Below are positions 8,550 to 18,189 of a DNA stretch of 64,000 nt, piece after piece. Source of the DNA: Oceanisphaera profunda (GTDB taxonomy: Bacteria; Pseudomonadota; Gammaproteobacteria; Enterobacterales; Aeromonadaceae); assembly GCF_002157895.1 (NCBI RefSeq), contig NZ_CP021377.1, positions 1,674,001-1,738,000 of the forward strand. Direction: 5' to 3'. The notes below the pieces were generated by a model. It was not told where the DNA came from and ran no database searches. It saw nothing but the letters and a program-made list of their open reading frames with translations. Every line of letters starts with the position of its first letter. Positions within the stretch are counted from its first letter, which is position 1. A program made the position numbers and the translations under genes.

Positions 8550-9074
8550 ATGCTAAAAAAAGTTGAGCAGTCCTTGGAAAGAACTATCTTTAACAGCCGC
8601 TGGATACTGGCTCCTTTTTACCTCGGGTTAGTGCTGGGTATAGTGTTGTTGTTTATCAAGTTCACCCAAGAGCTGTGGCACATGACCACTCATGTGTTTA
8701 GCGCCTCGGAAGCCGATGTTATCGTAGGAATATTGTCGCTGGTCGATATGGCGTTAGTGGCCAGTTTACTGCTTATTATTATCTTTAGCGGCTACGAAAT
8801 TTTCGTGTCAAAGATTGATACCGGCAATCACACAGACCGCCCTGACTGGATGGGAAAAATCGACTTTTCTGGTCTTAAACTAAAAGTGATTGGTGCCATA
8901 GTAGCTATTTCTGCGATTGATCTTTTAAAGTCGTTTATGGATATCCCTCGTGAGATGAATGAGGCTGATGCCGCTAGCCTGATGTGGAAAGTCATCATTC
9001 ACATGACCTTCGTGCTGTCCGGCGTATTCTTTGCCGTTATGGACAAAGTTGCCGGTGAAACTAAAAAGCACTAG
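8550..9074 (+). CDS. yqhA: UPF0114 (YqhA-family) membrane protein
   Basis: 174 residues with hydrophobic segments at about 20-42, 60-85, 110-130 and 142-165. The UPF0114 signature is visible: LERTIFNSRWILAPFYLGLV at the N-terminus, SLVDMALVASLLLIIIFSGYE and later HMTFVLSGVFFAVMDK. The family is a conserved inner-membrane protein of uncertain role, possibly channel-like. It is a single gene on the plus strand; the tail to nemR is about 220 bp of non-coding sequence. Confidence 0.88.
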   Translation: MLKKVEQSLERTIFNSRWILAPFYLGLVLGIVLLFIKFTQELWHMTTHVFSASEADVIVGILSLVDMALVASLLLIIIFSGYEIFVSKIDTGNHTDRPDWMGKIDFSGLKLKVIGAIVAISAIDLLKSFMDIPREMNEADAASLMWKVIIHMTFVLSGVFFAVMDKVAGETKKH

Positions 9075-9263
9075 TGCTTATCAAGGCTCAGCATCGGCAT
9101 TGCATACCCACCACCAAGAGCCCCGCTCTTGGTGGTGGTAAGTCTCCTCACCATTGCTAACTCCCTCATTACCAATTTCCTAATGACCAGCTCCCTGGTG
9201 GGCAGTCCTCCTGCAAACAGTGTTGTTCGCGGATTATCCATCGCGTACATACACAAAAACCAC

Positions 9264-9278
9264 TAGACGACTGGTCTA
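9264..9278. promoter_or_regulatory. NemR-type operator upstream of nemR
   Basis: Palindrome TAGACGACTGGTCTA (half sites TAGAC/GTCTA), 22 bp before the nemR ATG. The surrounding 19 bp ACTAGACGACYGGTCTAAT is repeated before yqhD. It matches the known NemR box logic TAGACC-N4-GGTCTA. Confidence 0.8.
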
Positions 9279-9299
9279 ATAATATATAAAGTGCCGTTT

Positions 9300-9887
9300 A
9301 TGAACGCAAAACATCAAGATACTCGCCAACACTTACTGGATACCGGTCGCGAAATTCTCGCAGCAAAGGGCTTTAGTTCGGTTGGTTTGAGCGCACTGTT
9401 ACAACAGGCAGGCGTGCCCAAGGGCTCCTTCTATCACTACTTTAAGTCGAAGGAGCAATTTGGCGAGGCACTGCTAGAAGATTACTTTGATTTTTATCTG
9501 GCCGAGCTAGAGCAATTATTTAGCCAGCCTAATAAAACGGGCCAACAGCAGTTAATGAGCTATTGGCAGGAGTGGCAGCGCCGCTATTGTGGCCCAAATA
9601 GTCGCAGCGACTGCTTGGTGGTTAAGCTAAGTGCCGAAGTGGCAGACTTATCAGAGCCAATGCGGCTCACGTTAAAAGCCGGCACCGATAAGGTGATTGC
9701 GCGCATTACTCGCTGCATTGAAACAGGCGTGAGTGATGGCTCTTTACAGAGTGCGCAGCCGGCTTTTTTAGCCACCTGCTTGTATCAATTGTGGCTGGGC
9801 GCCAGCCTGTTAACCAAGTTGCACCGTGATAAACAGCATATGGATTTGGCCATGAACATGACGTGCCAGCTGCTCAACACCAAGTAA
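9300..9887 (+). CDS. nemR: TetR-family electrophile/redox-responsive repressor NemR
   Basis: 195 residues. The N-terminal TetR helix-turn-helix (about 5-55) reads SALLQQAGVPKGSFYHYFKS. The C-terminal region contains SDCLVVKLSAEVADLSEPMR, aligned with E. coli NemR, whose Cys106 in the equivalent motif senses quinones, aldehydes and HOCl; the cysteine here is about residue 105. ATG at 9300 is chosen over a GTG three codons upstream because it matches the NemR N-terminus; neither has a clear Shine-Dalgarno. It is preceded by a palindromic operator, so it is presumably autoregulated, and it lies upstream of yqhD and curA, its likely targets. Confidence 0.9.
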   Translation: MNAKHQDTRQHLLDTGREILAAKGFSSVGLSALLQQAGVPKGSFYHYFKSKEQFGEALLEDYFDFYLAELEQLFSQPNKTGQQQLMSYWQEWQRRYCGPNSRSDCLVVKLSAEVADLSEPMRLTLKAGTDKVIARITRCIETGVSDGSLQSAQPAFLATCLYQLWLGASLLTKLHRDKQHMDLAMNMTCQLLNTK

Positions 9888-9901
9888 TTTTAATTGCGAT
9901 A

Positions 9902-9929
9902 AGCTCGCCAATAGTGCGAGCTTTTTATT
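9902..9929 (+). terminator. Terminator after nemR
   Basis: AGCTCGC / GCGAGCT stem (7 bp, 7-base loop) followed by TTTTATTT. It separates nemR from the yqhD-curA unit, which has its own operator. Confidence 0.85.
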
Positions 9930-9954
9930 TACCCTTTTTTATTTACTTAAGCAC

Positions 9955-9969
9955 TAGACGACCGGTCTA
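9955..9969. promoter_or_regulatory. NemR-type operator upstream of yqhD
   Basis: TAGACGACCGGTCTA, differing by one base from the operator at 9264-9278, 27 bp before the yqhD ATG. A TetR-type repressor bound here would control yqhD and curA. Confidence 0.8.
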
Positions 9970-9996
9970 ATCTAAACTCAAACCCAAGGATAACTC

Positions 9997-11154
9997 ATGC
10001 AAGATTTTAGCTTTTACAACCCGACCCGCATTGAATTTGGTGCCGGCAAGATTGCGACTATAGGCCAACTGGTTCCGGCCAAAGTAAAGGTGATGGTGCT
10101 GTTTGGCGGCGAGAGTGCGCTGCGTAACGGCACTATAGATGAAGTGACCACGGCGTTAGGAGATCGCGAAGTACAGTTGTTTGGTGGCATAGAGCCCAAC
10201 CCCAGCTTCGAGACCTTGATGGAAGCCGTGCAGATGGTACGCGAGCAAAACATTGAATACTTACTCGCCGTGGGTGGGGGTTCGGTGATTGACGGTACCA
10301 AGTTTGTGGCGGCAGCCGCACTGTATGAAGGTGATGCTTGGGATATTTTGCTACAAGGCGGCCAGAATATTACTCGCGCCCTGCCCTTTGGCTCGGTATT
10401 AACACTGCCGGCAACTGGTTCAGAAATGAATAAAGGCTCGGTGATTACCCGCAAATCACTGGCCGCTAAACTGCCCTTTATGAGCGAGCATGTGTATCCG
10501 GTGTTTTCAATTTTAGATCCGGTCAAGACCTACACCCTGCCCACCCGCCAAATTGCCAATGGCGTGGTCGATGCCTTTATGCACGTGATTGAGCAGTACC
10601 TAACTTATCCCGCGAACGCGCCGGTGCAAGATCGCTTTGCCGAAGGTTTACTACAAACCTTAATTGAAATTGGCCCCAATGCACTGGCCGAACCAGAAGA
10701 TTACCAAACGCGCGCCAGCTTAATGTGGACCGCCACTTTGGCGCTCAATGGCTTAATTGGCGCCGGTGTACCCCAAGACTGGGCAACCCATATGTTGGGC
10801 CATGAGCTCACCGCCTTGCACGGCTTGGATCACGCCCAAACGCTGGCCATTATTTTGCCGGAGATGCTGCGCCAGCGTAAAGCCACCAAACTGGGTAAGT
10901 TGGTGCAATACGCCGAGCGCGTGTGGCATATCCGAGACGGTAGCGATGATGAAAAAGCCGAAGCCGCCATTGAGCATACCCGTAACTTCTTCGAGTCGGT
11001 GGGCGTAAAAACCCGCCTAAGCGACTATGAGCTGGGTGCCGAGCATATCGATGCCATCATCAATAGCTTAGAGGCCCACGGCATGGTGGCGTTAGGCGAG
11101 CACGGTGATGTGACGCCAGAGCATTGTCGCCAAATCCTATTAGCCAGCCTGTAA
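9997..11154 (+). CDS. yqhD: NADPH-dependent aldehyde reductase YqhD (iron-containing alcohol dehydrogenase)
   Basis: 385 residues, nearly the length of E. coli YqhD. It reduces short-chain, reactive and lipid-peroxide-derived aldehydes with NADPH in the cytoplasm. Seen: cofactor segment LLAVGGGSVIDGTKFVAAAA (about 90-107), LTLPATGSEMN, and metal-ligand segments NGVVDAFMHVIEQYLTYPA and MLGHELTALHGLDHAQTLAI. FGGIEPNPSFETLM is also YqhD-like. It is the first gene after the second NemR-type operator and is followed by curA after 36 bp, so the two form a carbonyl detoxification unit. Confidence 0.94.
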   Translation: MQDFSFYNPTRIEFGAGKIATIGQLVPAKVKVMVLFGGESALRNGTIDEVTTALGDREVQLFGGIEPNPSFETLMEAVQMVREQNIEYLLAVGGGSVIDGTKFVAAAALYEGDAWDILLQGGQNITRALPFGSVLTLPATGSEMNKGSVITRKSLAAKLPFMSEHVYPVFSILDPVKTYTLPTRQIANGVVDAFMHVIEQYLTYPANAPVQDRFAEGLLQTLIEIGPNALAEPEDYQTRASLMWTATLALNGLIGAGVPQDWATHMLGHELTALHGLDHAQTLAIILPEMLRQRKATKLGKLVQYAERVWHIRDGSDDEKAEAAIEHTRNFFESVGVKTRLSDYELGAEHIDAIINSLEAHGMVALGEHGDVTPEHCRQILLASL

Positions 11155-11190
11155 TTTGCCTTGTAGTCAACTAAGAGCGAAGGAGTAATT

Positions 11191-12234
11191 ATGAAACAGA
11201 CTCAGCACACCAATCGTCAGCTCACTTTGGCCTCGCGACCAATCGGTGCGCCCACTGTGAATGACTTTGCACTACAAGAAACGACTATCCCCGAGCCCAA
11301 ACAAGGCGAAGTACTGCTGCGCACGGTGTTTTTAAGTTTGGATCCTTATATGCGCGGTCGCATGAGCGATGCCAAGTCCTATGCGGATCCGGTGGCCATT
11401 AGTGAGCCCATGGTCGGTGGCACCGTGAGCCGAGTGCACACCAGTCTGCATCCAGATTTTAAAGTCGGTGACTGGGTACTCAGCTACAGCGGCTGGCAGG
11501 ATTATGCGCTGTCTAATGGTGAGGGCTTAATTAAGTTGGACCCAGCCCAAGTGCCGCCTTCCTATGCCTTAGGTGTACTGGGCATGCCGGGCTTTACCGC
11601 TTATATGGGCCTGCTGGATATTGGCAAACCACAACATGGTGAAACCATAGTGGTGGCCGCCGCAACCGGCGCCGTGGGCTCCATGGTGGCGCAAATCGGC
11701 AAACTGAAAGGGTGCCGCGTGGTGGCCATTGCCGGTGGTACGGAGAAATGCGCTTATGCACTGGATAAGCTAGGCGTAGATGTGTGTATCGACCATAAGG
11801 CTGAAGATTTTGCCGAGCAACTGGCGAAAGCTTGCCCCAAGGGCATCGATGTTTACTACGAGAATGTCGGCGGCAAGGTGCTGGATGCGGTATTACCGCT
11901 ACTGAACACCGGCGCCCGTATTCCCGTGTGTGGTTTAATTTCACAGTATAACGCCACCGCCTTGCCAGATGGCCCAGATCGCTTAGGCCAACTGATGGGC
12001 ACTATTCTCGTAAAGCGCATGACGGTGAAGGGTTTTATTATCTTCGATGATTATGCCCATCGTTATAATGAGTTTGCCCAAGACATGAGCCAGTGGCTAC
12101 ATGAGGGCAAAATTCATTATCGTGAGCAAATAGTGGATGAGCTAGACCAAGCACCACAGGCTTTTATCGGCCTGCTGCAAGGTGAAAATTTTGGCAAGCT
12201 GGTAGTGCGGGTCGGTGCCGACGCATTGGCGTAA
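11191..12234 (+). CDS. curA: NADPH-dependent MDR-family oxidoreductase (CurA/YncB-like)
   Basis: 347 residues, zinc-independent medium-chain reductase of the leukotriene B4 dehydrogenase type. It starts QLTLASRPIGAPTVNDFALQ, has LSLDPYMRGRMSDAKSYADP, the nucleotide-binding loop VVAAATGAVGSMVAQIGKLK (about 150-170) and YYENVGGKVLDAVLPLLNTG. E. coli CurA reduces the double bond of curcumin and other enones. ATG at 11191 follows AAGGAG by a short spacer. Co-transcription with yqhD under NemR-like control suggests removal of unsaturated carbonyl electrophiles. The 265 bp after the gene hold only a GGCAGC/GCTGCC hairpin at 12248-12263 without a T tail. Confidence 0.9.
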   Translation: MKQTQHTNRQLTLASRPIGAPTVNDFALQETTIPEPKQGEVLLRTVFLSLDPYMRGRMSDAKSYADPVAISEPMVGGTVSRVHTSLHPDFKVGDWVLSYSGWQDYALSNGEGLIKLDPAQVPPSYALGVLGMPGFTAYMGLLDIGKPQHGETIVVAAATGAVGSMVAQIGKLKGCRVVAIAGGTEKCAYALDKLGVDVCIDHKAEDFAEQLAKACPKGIDVYYENVGGKVLDAVLPLLNTGARIPVCGLISQYNATALPDGPDRLGQLMGTILVKRMTVKGFIIFDDYAHRYNEFAQDMSQWLHEGKIHYREQIVDELDQAPQAFIGLLQGENFGKLVVRVGADALA

Positions 12235-12499
12235 ATACTAAACGGGTGGCAGCTAAGGCTGCCCCCTGTAACAACAGACTAACCACTCCCGATATTGATC
12301 CGTCATAAATAGCTGCCGCACCGTATCTGAAGACCATCCCCCTCCGCCGACTGTTCCATAATGATTCATGCGACTCCGTCGCAACTCCACGATAAAAACA
12401 TTGACCCTGCTGAGTTATTGAACGATGTTAGTCAATCAGACCGAGTTTCAATAAGGTCCGCGCTAGCACTTGCCGGTGCTTACATTTAGGAGTTCACGG

Positions 12500-13597
12500 A
12501 TGAACACTGCCCTCTCAAGTCCCACTCAGGGCAAAATAAACAGCGCCCTACTTGCGTCTATTCTCACCCTATTGCTGCTGGCTTCTGGGCCAATACTGGC
12601 AGCAGATAAACCCGCTACCTTGACCTTCCTAACTTGGGGAGATTATATCGACGAACAGGTAGTCGCAGATTTTGAAACCGAATATAACGCCCACGTTAAA
12701 TTCGCCTATTACGAGTCGGATGCCGCCCGGGACGAAATTCTCACCACCTCTAACGCCGATGGGTTTGATCTGATTCTGGTCGACTCAGTAACCAAGCTTT
12801 TCCATCATCAATTAGCTTGGATCACCGAGTTCGACGCCCAACAAGCCCCCAATATCAATCAGACTAAGCTGCCCAAGCTGGCCGGACTCGAAACGCGAGA
12901 TAAGCTCTGTGTGCCTTATGCGTGGGGCACCACTGGCATTGCTTATCGCACTGACCTAGTCTCCGAGCCCATCACCCGTTGGCAACAGCTTTATGAGCCC
13001 ACCCCCGAGCTTGAAGGTCGGATTTTGATGTCAGATATGGGGGAGGAAGTCATTGGCATGGCGCTCAAAACTCTGGGCTATTCCATGAATAGCGAGCATC
13101 CTCAACAGTTGGAGCAAGCCCGCCAGTTATTACTGGCCCAAGCGCCGGCGGTAGCTGGGTACTCACCGGTGGCGGTTGAGGCCGAAAAATCCAAGCTAGT
13201 GAGCGGTGAAGTCAGTGCCATTCTCACCTACAGCGGCGACGCCCTTATGCTCAAGGAGGCCGAGCCCCGCATCGAATATGTGCTGCCAGAAGAAGGCGGT
13301 GTGGTCTGGGCGGATTTTATCTGCTTGGCCGCCAAGGCGAGCAATCCAACGTTGGCACATCACTTCGTGGACTTCATCAATAGGCCTGAACAAGCGGCAA
13401 AAAATGCGCTTTATCTTAACAATGCCACGCCTAACCAAGCGGCAGAAGCCTTGCTACCCGCCGAATTTTTGAATGACCCACAGATTTATCCGGATAAAGC
13501 CAAACTGGCTAAATCCGAAACCCATCAGATTCTGTCACCTCGGCTTATCAAGCAGCACAAAAGAATAATGCGGGATATTAGCCAAGCACACCGCTAG
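12500..13597 (+). CDS. nspS: Periplasmic polyamine-binding protein, NspS/PotD-like
   Basis: About 365 residues from ATG 12500, which has AGGAG seven bases upstream; a start 30 bases earlier has no such site. A signal peptide (LLASILTLLLLASGPILA) precedes the mature ATLTFLTWGDYIDEQVVADFE, a spermidine/putrescine-binding (PotD) family opening. Later segments include CVPYAWGTTGIAYRTDLV and VVWADFICLAAKASNPTLAH. No PotABC transport genes follow; instead a GGDEF-EAL gene starts 27 bp downstream. This is the V. cholerae nspS-mbaA arrangement, in which the binding protein is a sensor of norspermidine/spermidine rather than a transport component. The ligand is inferred. Confidence 0.85.
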   Translation: MNTALSSPTQGKINSALLASILTLLLLASGPILAADKPATLTFLTWGDYIDEQVVADFETEYNAHVKFAYYESDAARDEILTTSNADGFDLILVDSVTKLFHHQLAWITEFDAQQAPNINQTKLPKLAGLETRDKLCVPYAWGTTGIAYRTDLVSEPITRWQQLYEPTPELEGRILMSDMGEEVIGMALKTLGYSMNSEHPQQLEQARQLLLAQAPAVAGYSPVAVEAEKSKLVSGEVSAILTYSGDALMLKEAEPRIEYVLPEEGGVVWADFICLAAKASNPTLAHHFVDFINRPEQAAKNALYLNNATPNQAAEALLPAEFLNDPQIYPDKAKLAKSETHQILSPRLIKQHKRIMRDISQAHR

Positions 13598-13624
13598 CAG
13601 CGTAGCCATCGGCAGGAGAAGCAG

Positions 13625-16084
13625 ATGCAACTAAAACCCAAAATAGCCCTCTGGCTATTACCCCTGCTATTGGTGCAAGCATTAGTATTAATTGGCACCT
13701 CTTATCACCTTTATCAGGACTACGTTAGAGAGCAGATCCAGGTGCAGACCAAAGACTCTCTGCTGCAGGTGAGAAGTACGCTACAAGCCAAATTGAAGGT
13801 AATAGAGGCCGACAGTGCGATACTGGCCAATAATGTGGTGCTTAATCGTTATTTAATGACCGAAGAAAACATTCGTGCTCATGTTATGCACAACGTGCTG
13901 GCTAAGGAGTTCGAGTCTTTTATGTCGGTTTACTCGGAATACCAAGAAATAAGCTTGCTGATGCCCGATGGCTATGAAGAGCTGGCATTGCTGCTCGACG
14001 ACTCCCTCAACCAAAGCGATGACGAGAGCAATACCTCCTACTTCAAGGCCATACAAACCGCAAATACCGACTACAAGGTCTGCATCATCATAGATCCCGA
14101 TACCGGTCGCTGGATGCTGATATCGCTCAGAAAGCTGGTATTACACAACCCGGTAGAAAGGACCCAAAATAGCCAAGGTGAGCTGCAGGGCTATCTGGTG
14201 ATCAAGTCTAATTTGGATTTCTTCAATCCCATCGTCAATAACAATAACCTGTTCAGCGAGGGGTTCAGTCTGCTTTATCATGGTGACGGCACTCGAGTGC
14301 TGCAATTGGGCGATACCCGACTGTCCACCGCAGGCCTGTCGACGTTAGCAACGCTTAGGCAAGAGACTAGTGATGACGCTATTCATTATAAAGAAAACTT
14401 TATCCTCGATGCACAGCCTTACTTGGTAGGCCACATGCCGTTAATGGACGACCTTTATTTTTCCATTGGTTGGCCCGCATCCGAACTACACCAGCTACTG
14501 TGGGAAGTGGGCTCCAGCTCAATCAAATATACCCTCGCGGTCACGCTGTTCAGTATGCTGCTGTTGTACTGGCTGCTGAATCGACTGCTAATTAATCCTA
14601 TCCAACAATTAGGCCATGCCGCCCGTCAGCTAGGTAATGGCTTCGGGTGGAACTTTGACAGCCGCAGCAATGACGAAATAACCAGCCTAGCCAATAGGGT
14701 GCGAGACATGGGCCAGGCCCTGCTTGAACAAAAGCGGGAATTACACGAAATCGCCTATTTAGATAGCCTGACTCGACTGCCAAACCGGCGCCAACTGCTG
14801 GAAGAACTGGATAAGCATTATGCGAACAGCGGTGGCGGCCCTCCAACCATTGCCCTCCTATTTCTCGATTTAGACGAATTCAAAAATATTAACGATACTC
14901 TGGGCCACGAAACCGGTGACGCCATGCTGATGGCCGTGGCGCGCTGCATTGAACAAGTACTGCCTAACGCCAATGCCTTAGAACACAAAAACTATCCCCT
15001 GCTGGCTCGGCTGGGGGGTGACGAGTTCACCATACTACTGCGCAACATTCGAGAACGAAGCGAGGCCGAGGCAGTGGCCCAACGCATCATACAGGCACTA
15101 AATTCACCACTGATGGTGGCCAATAAAGAACTGCGTATCGGGGTGAGTATCGGTATTAGTCTGGCCGTTGAGGCGGGCGACAGCGTGAGCGAGTTACTGA
15201 AAAACGCAGACTTAGCCATGTACGACGCCAAACATCACGGTAAGAACACCTATCGTTTCTTCTGTCGCAGCACCGCCTTGGCCTCACTCAGAAATCTAGA
15301 AATCAAAGATGACCTGCATAAAGCCATCGATCACAACGAGCTGCAGCTGGCCTATCAACCACAGATTTGTGCCCGCAGTGGCCGCTTGGTAGGCTGCGAA
15401 GCTCTGCTGCGTTGGCATCACCCAGACAAAGGCTGGATCCCACCCGACGTGTTTATTCCCGTGGCCGAACAGTCCGGACTTATTCTGCCACTGGGTCGCT
15501 GGGTCATTCTAGAGGTCTGCCAGCAAATTAAAGCTTGGCAAGATCAAGGTAAAATCGTGCCCAGAGTGTCGGTGAACGTCTCCTTTGTGCAGCTACTCCG
15601 AGAAGATATGCCCCGCCTACTGCAAGACTGTCTGACCCAGCAACATCTTCCTCCTTCAAGCCTCACGATAGAGGTCACCGAATCCAGCATCATGCAAGGA
15701 GAAGTAGCCATCGCCCGGCTAAGGAAAATCCGCGATACGGGGGTTCGAATTGCGCTTGACGACTTTGGTACCGGTTATTCCTCCTTGAGTGCACTTAAAG
15801 GGCTACCGATAGACGAGCTGAAGATAGACAAAAGCTTTGTCACCGACCTGAATCAAGGCAGCGATGGCAAGGCCATTATGTCTGCCGTTATCGCCATGGC
15901 TAAACAGCTAAACTTAGCAGTGGTAGCGGAAGGGGTCGAAAACGAGTTCGAACTGGCCTACTTGCAGCAAAAAGGAGTGGATATTATTCAGGGTTACTAC
16001 TTCAGTAAACCGCTGCTAAAAGCTGCATTTACCGCCTACCTGAGCCAACATTCGGAGTTTCGGCTGCTGGCGACAGACTGCTAA
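13625..16084 (+). CDS. mbaA: Membrane GGDEF-EAL cyclic-di-GMP protein, MbaA-like
   Basis: 819 residues: first membrane segment (about 8-28), a roughly 270-residue periplasmic sensor, second membrane segment (about 303-325), HAMP (about 325-375), GGDEF domain with RLGGDEF at 464-468, and EAL domain from about 560. The EAL module keeps its catalytic set: EALLR at 592, SVNVS, EVTESS, LDDFGTGYSS, DKSFV, AEGVE and QGYYFSKP. The GGDEF is canonical, whereas V. cholerae MbaA has a degenerate SGDEF. The RxxD inhibitory site before GGDEF appears absent. With the upstream binding protein it probably turns a periplasmic polyamine signal into c-di-GMP changes. Confidence 0.9.
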   Translation: MQLKPKIALWLLPLLLVQALVLIGTSYHLYQDYVREQIQVQTKDSLLQVRSTLQAKLKVIEADSAILANNVVLNRYLMTEENIRAHVMHNVLAKEFESFMSVYSEYQEISLLMPDGYEELALLLDDSLNQSDDESNTSYFKAIQTANTDYKVCIIIDPDTGRWMLISLRKLVLHNPVERTQNSQGELQGYLVIKSNLDFFNPIVNNNNLFSEGFSLLYHGDGTRVLQLGDTRLSTAGLSTLATLRQETSDDAIHYKENFILDAQPYLVGHMPLMDDLYFSIGWPASELHQLLWEVGSSSIKYTLAVTLFSMLLLYWLLNRLLINPIQQLGHAARQLGNGFGWNFDSRSNDEITSLANRVRDMGQALLEQKRELHEIAYLDSLTRLPNRRQLLEELDKHYANSGGGPPTIALLFLDLDEFKNINDTLGHETGDAMLMAVARCIEQVLPNANALEHKNYPLLARLGGDEFTILLRNIRERSEAEAVAQRIIQALNSPLMVANKELRIGVSIGISLAVEAGDSVSELLKNADLAMYDAKHHGKNTYRFFCRSTALASLRNLEIKDDLHKAIDHNELQLAYQPQICARSGRLVGCEALLRWHHPDKGWIPPDVFIPVAEQSGLILPLGRWVILEVCQQIKAWQDQGKIVPRVSVNVSFVQLLREDMPRLLQDCLTQQHLPPSSLTIEVTESSIMQGEVAIARLRKIRDTGVRIALDDFGTGYSSLSALKGLPIDELKIDKSFVTDLNQGSDGKAIMSAVIAMAKQLNLAVVAEGVENEFELAYLQQKGVDIIQGYYFSKPLLKAAFTAYLSQHSEFRLLATDC

Positions 16085-16228
16085 AGCGCTGGCACGCCTC
16101 TTTTTCTACCAATGGCGCTTTTTCTATAGGTAATGGCAATCAAACCTTCACCCACTTAAATAAGACGTGAGATGCACGCTATATTTGAGATATAGATCAC
16201 ATTCACTTAATCTGTTGATATACCTTTT

Positions 16229-16250
16229 AGGGCGCTACGGCGCCCTTCTT
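16229..16250 (+). terminator. Putative terminator between mbaA and sitA
   Basis: GGGCGC-TACG-GCGCCC hairpin followed by TTCTT, about 145 bp after the mbaA stop and 100 bp before sitA. Confidence 0.55.
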
Positions 16251-16351
16251 GTGCTTGATCGATATATAAATGCAGTAAACGTCAGAGTGACGCTGTGCCA
16301 CTGTATGTAGACCTTGTGTATTGTGTCTTTACGTATTGTTAAGGAGCCAAC

Positions 16352-17272
16352 ATGTTAAACCTTAAGTCAGGGACGCTGCTCAAACGTGTGTGCGCATTAG
16401 CACTGACCAGCCTAATCTGGGTAAGCCCAGCGCAAGCCGCAGACAAATTTAAAGCCGTGACCACTTTTACCGTGATCGCCGATATGGCGCGCAACGTAGC
16501 CGGTGATGCGGCAATTGTAGAGTCCATCACCAAACCCGGTGCGGAAATTCACGACTATCAGCCCACACCTGGCGATATTATTCGCGCTCACGATGCCCAG
16601 CTGATTTTTTCTAACGGTTTGAACTTAGAGCTGTGGTTTGAGAAGTTCTATCAAAACATGAAACAGATGCCAGAAGTGGTGGTCTCCGATGGCATAGAGC
16701 CCATGAGTGTAGTAGCCGGCCCTTATGAAGGTAAACCTAACCCCCATGCGTGGATGTCGCCGAAAAACACCATCATCTATGTAGATAACATTCGTGATGC
16801 CTTTATGAAATACGACCCAGATAACGCGGATATTTATCTGGCCAACGCCGCCGTTTATAAAGCCAAAATTGAAGCAGAAATTGCGCCTATTCAGCAATTG
16901 ATCGCAGAGCTACCAGAAGATAAACGCTGGCTGGTCACCAGCGAAGGCGCCTTCTCTTATTTAGCTCGCGACTTTGGCTTAAAAGAGCTGTTTCTATGGC
17001 CCATTAATGCGGATCAGCAAGGTACACCGCAACAAGTACGCAAGGTTATCGATACCATGCGCCAGCATCAGATCCCGACCGTATTTAGCGAAAGTACTAT
17101 TTCTGATAAGCCCGCCAAACAAGTGGCACGCGAAACCGGCAGTCACTATGGCGGCGTCTTGTATGTGGACTCCTTGAGTGCCGAAGATGGCCCAGTGCCG
17201 ACTTACCTCGACCTATTGAGCGTGACCTCACAAACCATTGTTACTGGCATCAAAGAAGGATTGGCAAAATGA
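16352..17272 (+). CDS. sitA: Manganese/iron ABC transporter substrate-binding protein SitA
   Basis: 306-residue cluster A-I metal-binding protein. Signal peptide [20 protein letters not shown]. The four metal ligands expected for the Mn/Fe (SitA/PsaA) type are visible: His in [12 protein letters not shown], His in [12 protein letters not shown], Glu in [14 protein letters not shown] and Asp in [13 protein letters not shown]. No His-rich loop is present, which argues against a ZnuA-type zinc protein. First gene of a four-gene operon with overlapping junctions. AAGGAG precedes the ATG. Confidence 0.92.
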   Translation: MLNLKSGTLLKRVCALALTSLIWVSPAQAADKFKAVTTFTVIADMARNVAGDAAIVESITKPGAEIHDYQPTPGDIIRAHDAQLIFSNGLNLELWFEKFYQNMKQMPEVVVSDGIEPMSVVAGPYEGKPNPHAWMSPKNTIIYVDNIRDAFMKYDPDNADIYLANAAVYKAKIEAEIAPIQQLIAELPEDKRWLVTSEGAFSYLARDFGLKELFLWPINADQQGTPQQVRKVIDTMRQHQIPTVFSESTISDKPAKQVARETGSHYGGVLYVDSLSAEDGPVPTYLDLLSVTSQTIVTGIKEGLAK

Positions 17273-18189
17273 TCGAACGGCATCAGCAACCGAATGCAGC
17301 CACCGCGCTAGCGGCCGATGCCGGCATGAAGGTCGAAGACGTCACCGTTACTTACCGTAACGGCCACACAGCATTACGTGATGCGAGCTTTGCTATTCCC
17401 ACCGGCACCATCACAGCATTGGTGGGCGTAAACGGCTCCGGCAAGTCGACCTTGTTTAAAGCCATTATGGGCTTTGTGCGCTTAGCCAAGGGCAATATTA
17501 GCGTGCTGGGCATGAGTGTGGACGAGGCCTTGCGCCAAAACCTGGTGGCCTACGTACCCCAAGCAGAAGAAGTGGACTGGAACTTTCCGGTACTGGTAGA
17601 AGATGTGGTGATGATGGGCCGCTATGGCCATATGGGCTGGTTACGCCGCGCCAAGAAGGTGGATCATGAAGCCGTGAGCCAAGCGCTGGCGCGCGTGAAC
17701 ATGACAGAATTTCGTAAACGCCAAATCGGTGAGTTATCGGGCGGCCAAAAGAAGCGGGTATTTTTGGCTCGTGCCTTGGCGCAAAACGGCCGCATTATCT
17801 TACTCGATGAGCCCTTTACCGGCGTGGATGTAAAAACCGAAGATCAAATCATCGCCCTGCTCCGTGAATTACGGGCCGAAGGCCGAGTTATGTTAGTGTC
17901 TACTCACAACCTAGGCTCGGTGCCGGAATTTTGTGATCGCACTATCTTGATCAAAGGCACAGTTTTGGCCCACGGCACTACCCAAGAGACTTTTACTCAA
18001 GACAACCTAGAGCTGGCCTTTGGCGGTGTGTTGCGCCACTTCGTGCTCAATGAAAATCGCCACGGCCGCCAGCACGCCATTGGTATTATCAGTGATGATG
18101 AGCGCCCCTTGATCATCAAGGCCGGCCAAGTGCACAGCCGAGAAGCACAAACCCAGTGGGAGGGTGAAAACGATGACCATACTGCTTGA
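17269..18189 (+). CDS. sitB: Manganese/iron ABC transporter ATP-binding protein SitB
   Basis: 306 residues. Walker [10 protein letters not shown] (about 51-59), Q-loop [23 protein letters not shown] signature LSGGQKKRV, Walker [13 protein letters not shown] and switch histidine STHNLGSVP, all intact. The start ATGA overlaps the sitA stop, so the two are translationally coupled. It powers metal uptake through SitC and SitD. The tail after about residue 250 is longer than in many homologues. Confidence 0.93.
   Translation: MIERHQQPNAATALAADAGMKVEDVTVTYRNGHTALRDASFAIPTGTITALVGVNGSGKSTLFKAIMGFVRLAKGNISVLGMSVDEALRQNLVAYVPQAEEVDWNFPVLVEDVVMMGRYGHMGWLRRAKKVDHEAVSQALARVNMTEFRKRQIGELSGGQKKRVFLARALAQNGRIILLDEPFTGVDVKTEDQIIALLRELRAEGRVMLVSTHNLGSVPEFCDRTILIKGTVLAHGTTQETFTQDNLELAFGGVLRHFVLNENRHGRQHAIGIISDDERPLIIKAGQVHSREAQTQWEGENDDHTA

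Noticed and set aside
10014-10526. 170-residue minus-strand open frame
   Set aside because: It is a shadow of yqhD, which has full-length family similarity and a ribosome binding site.
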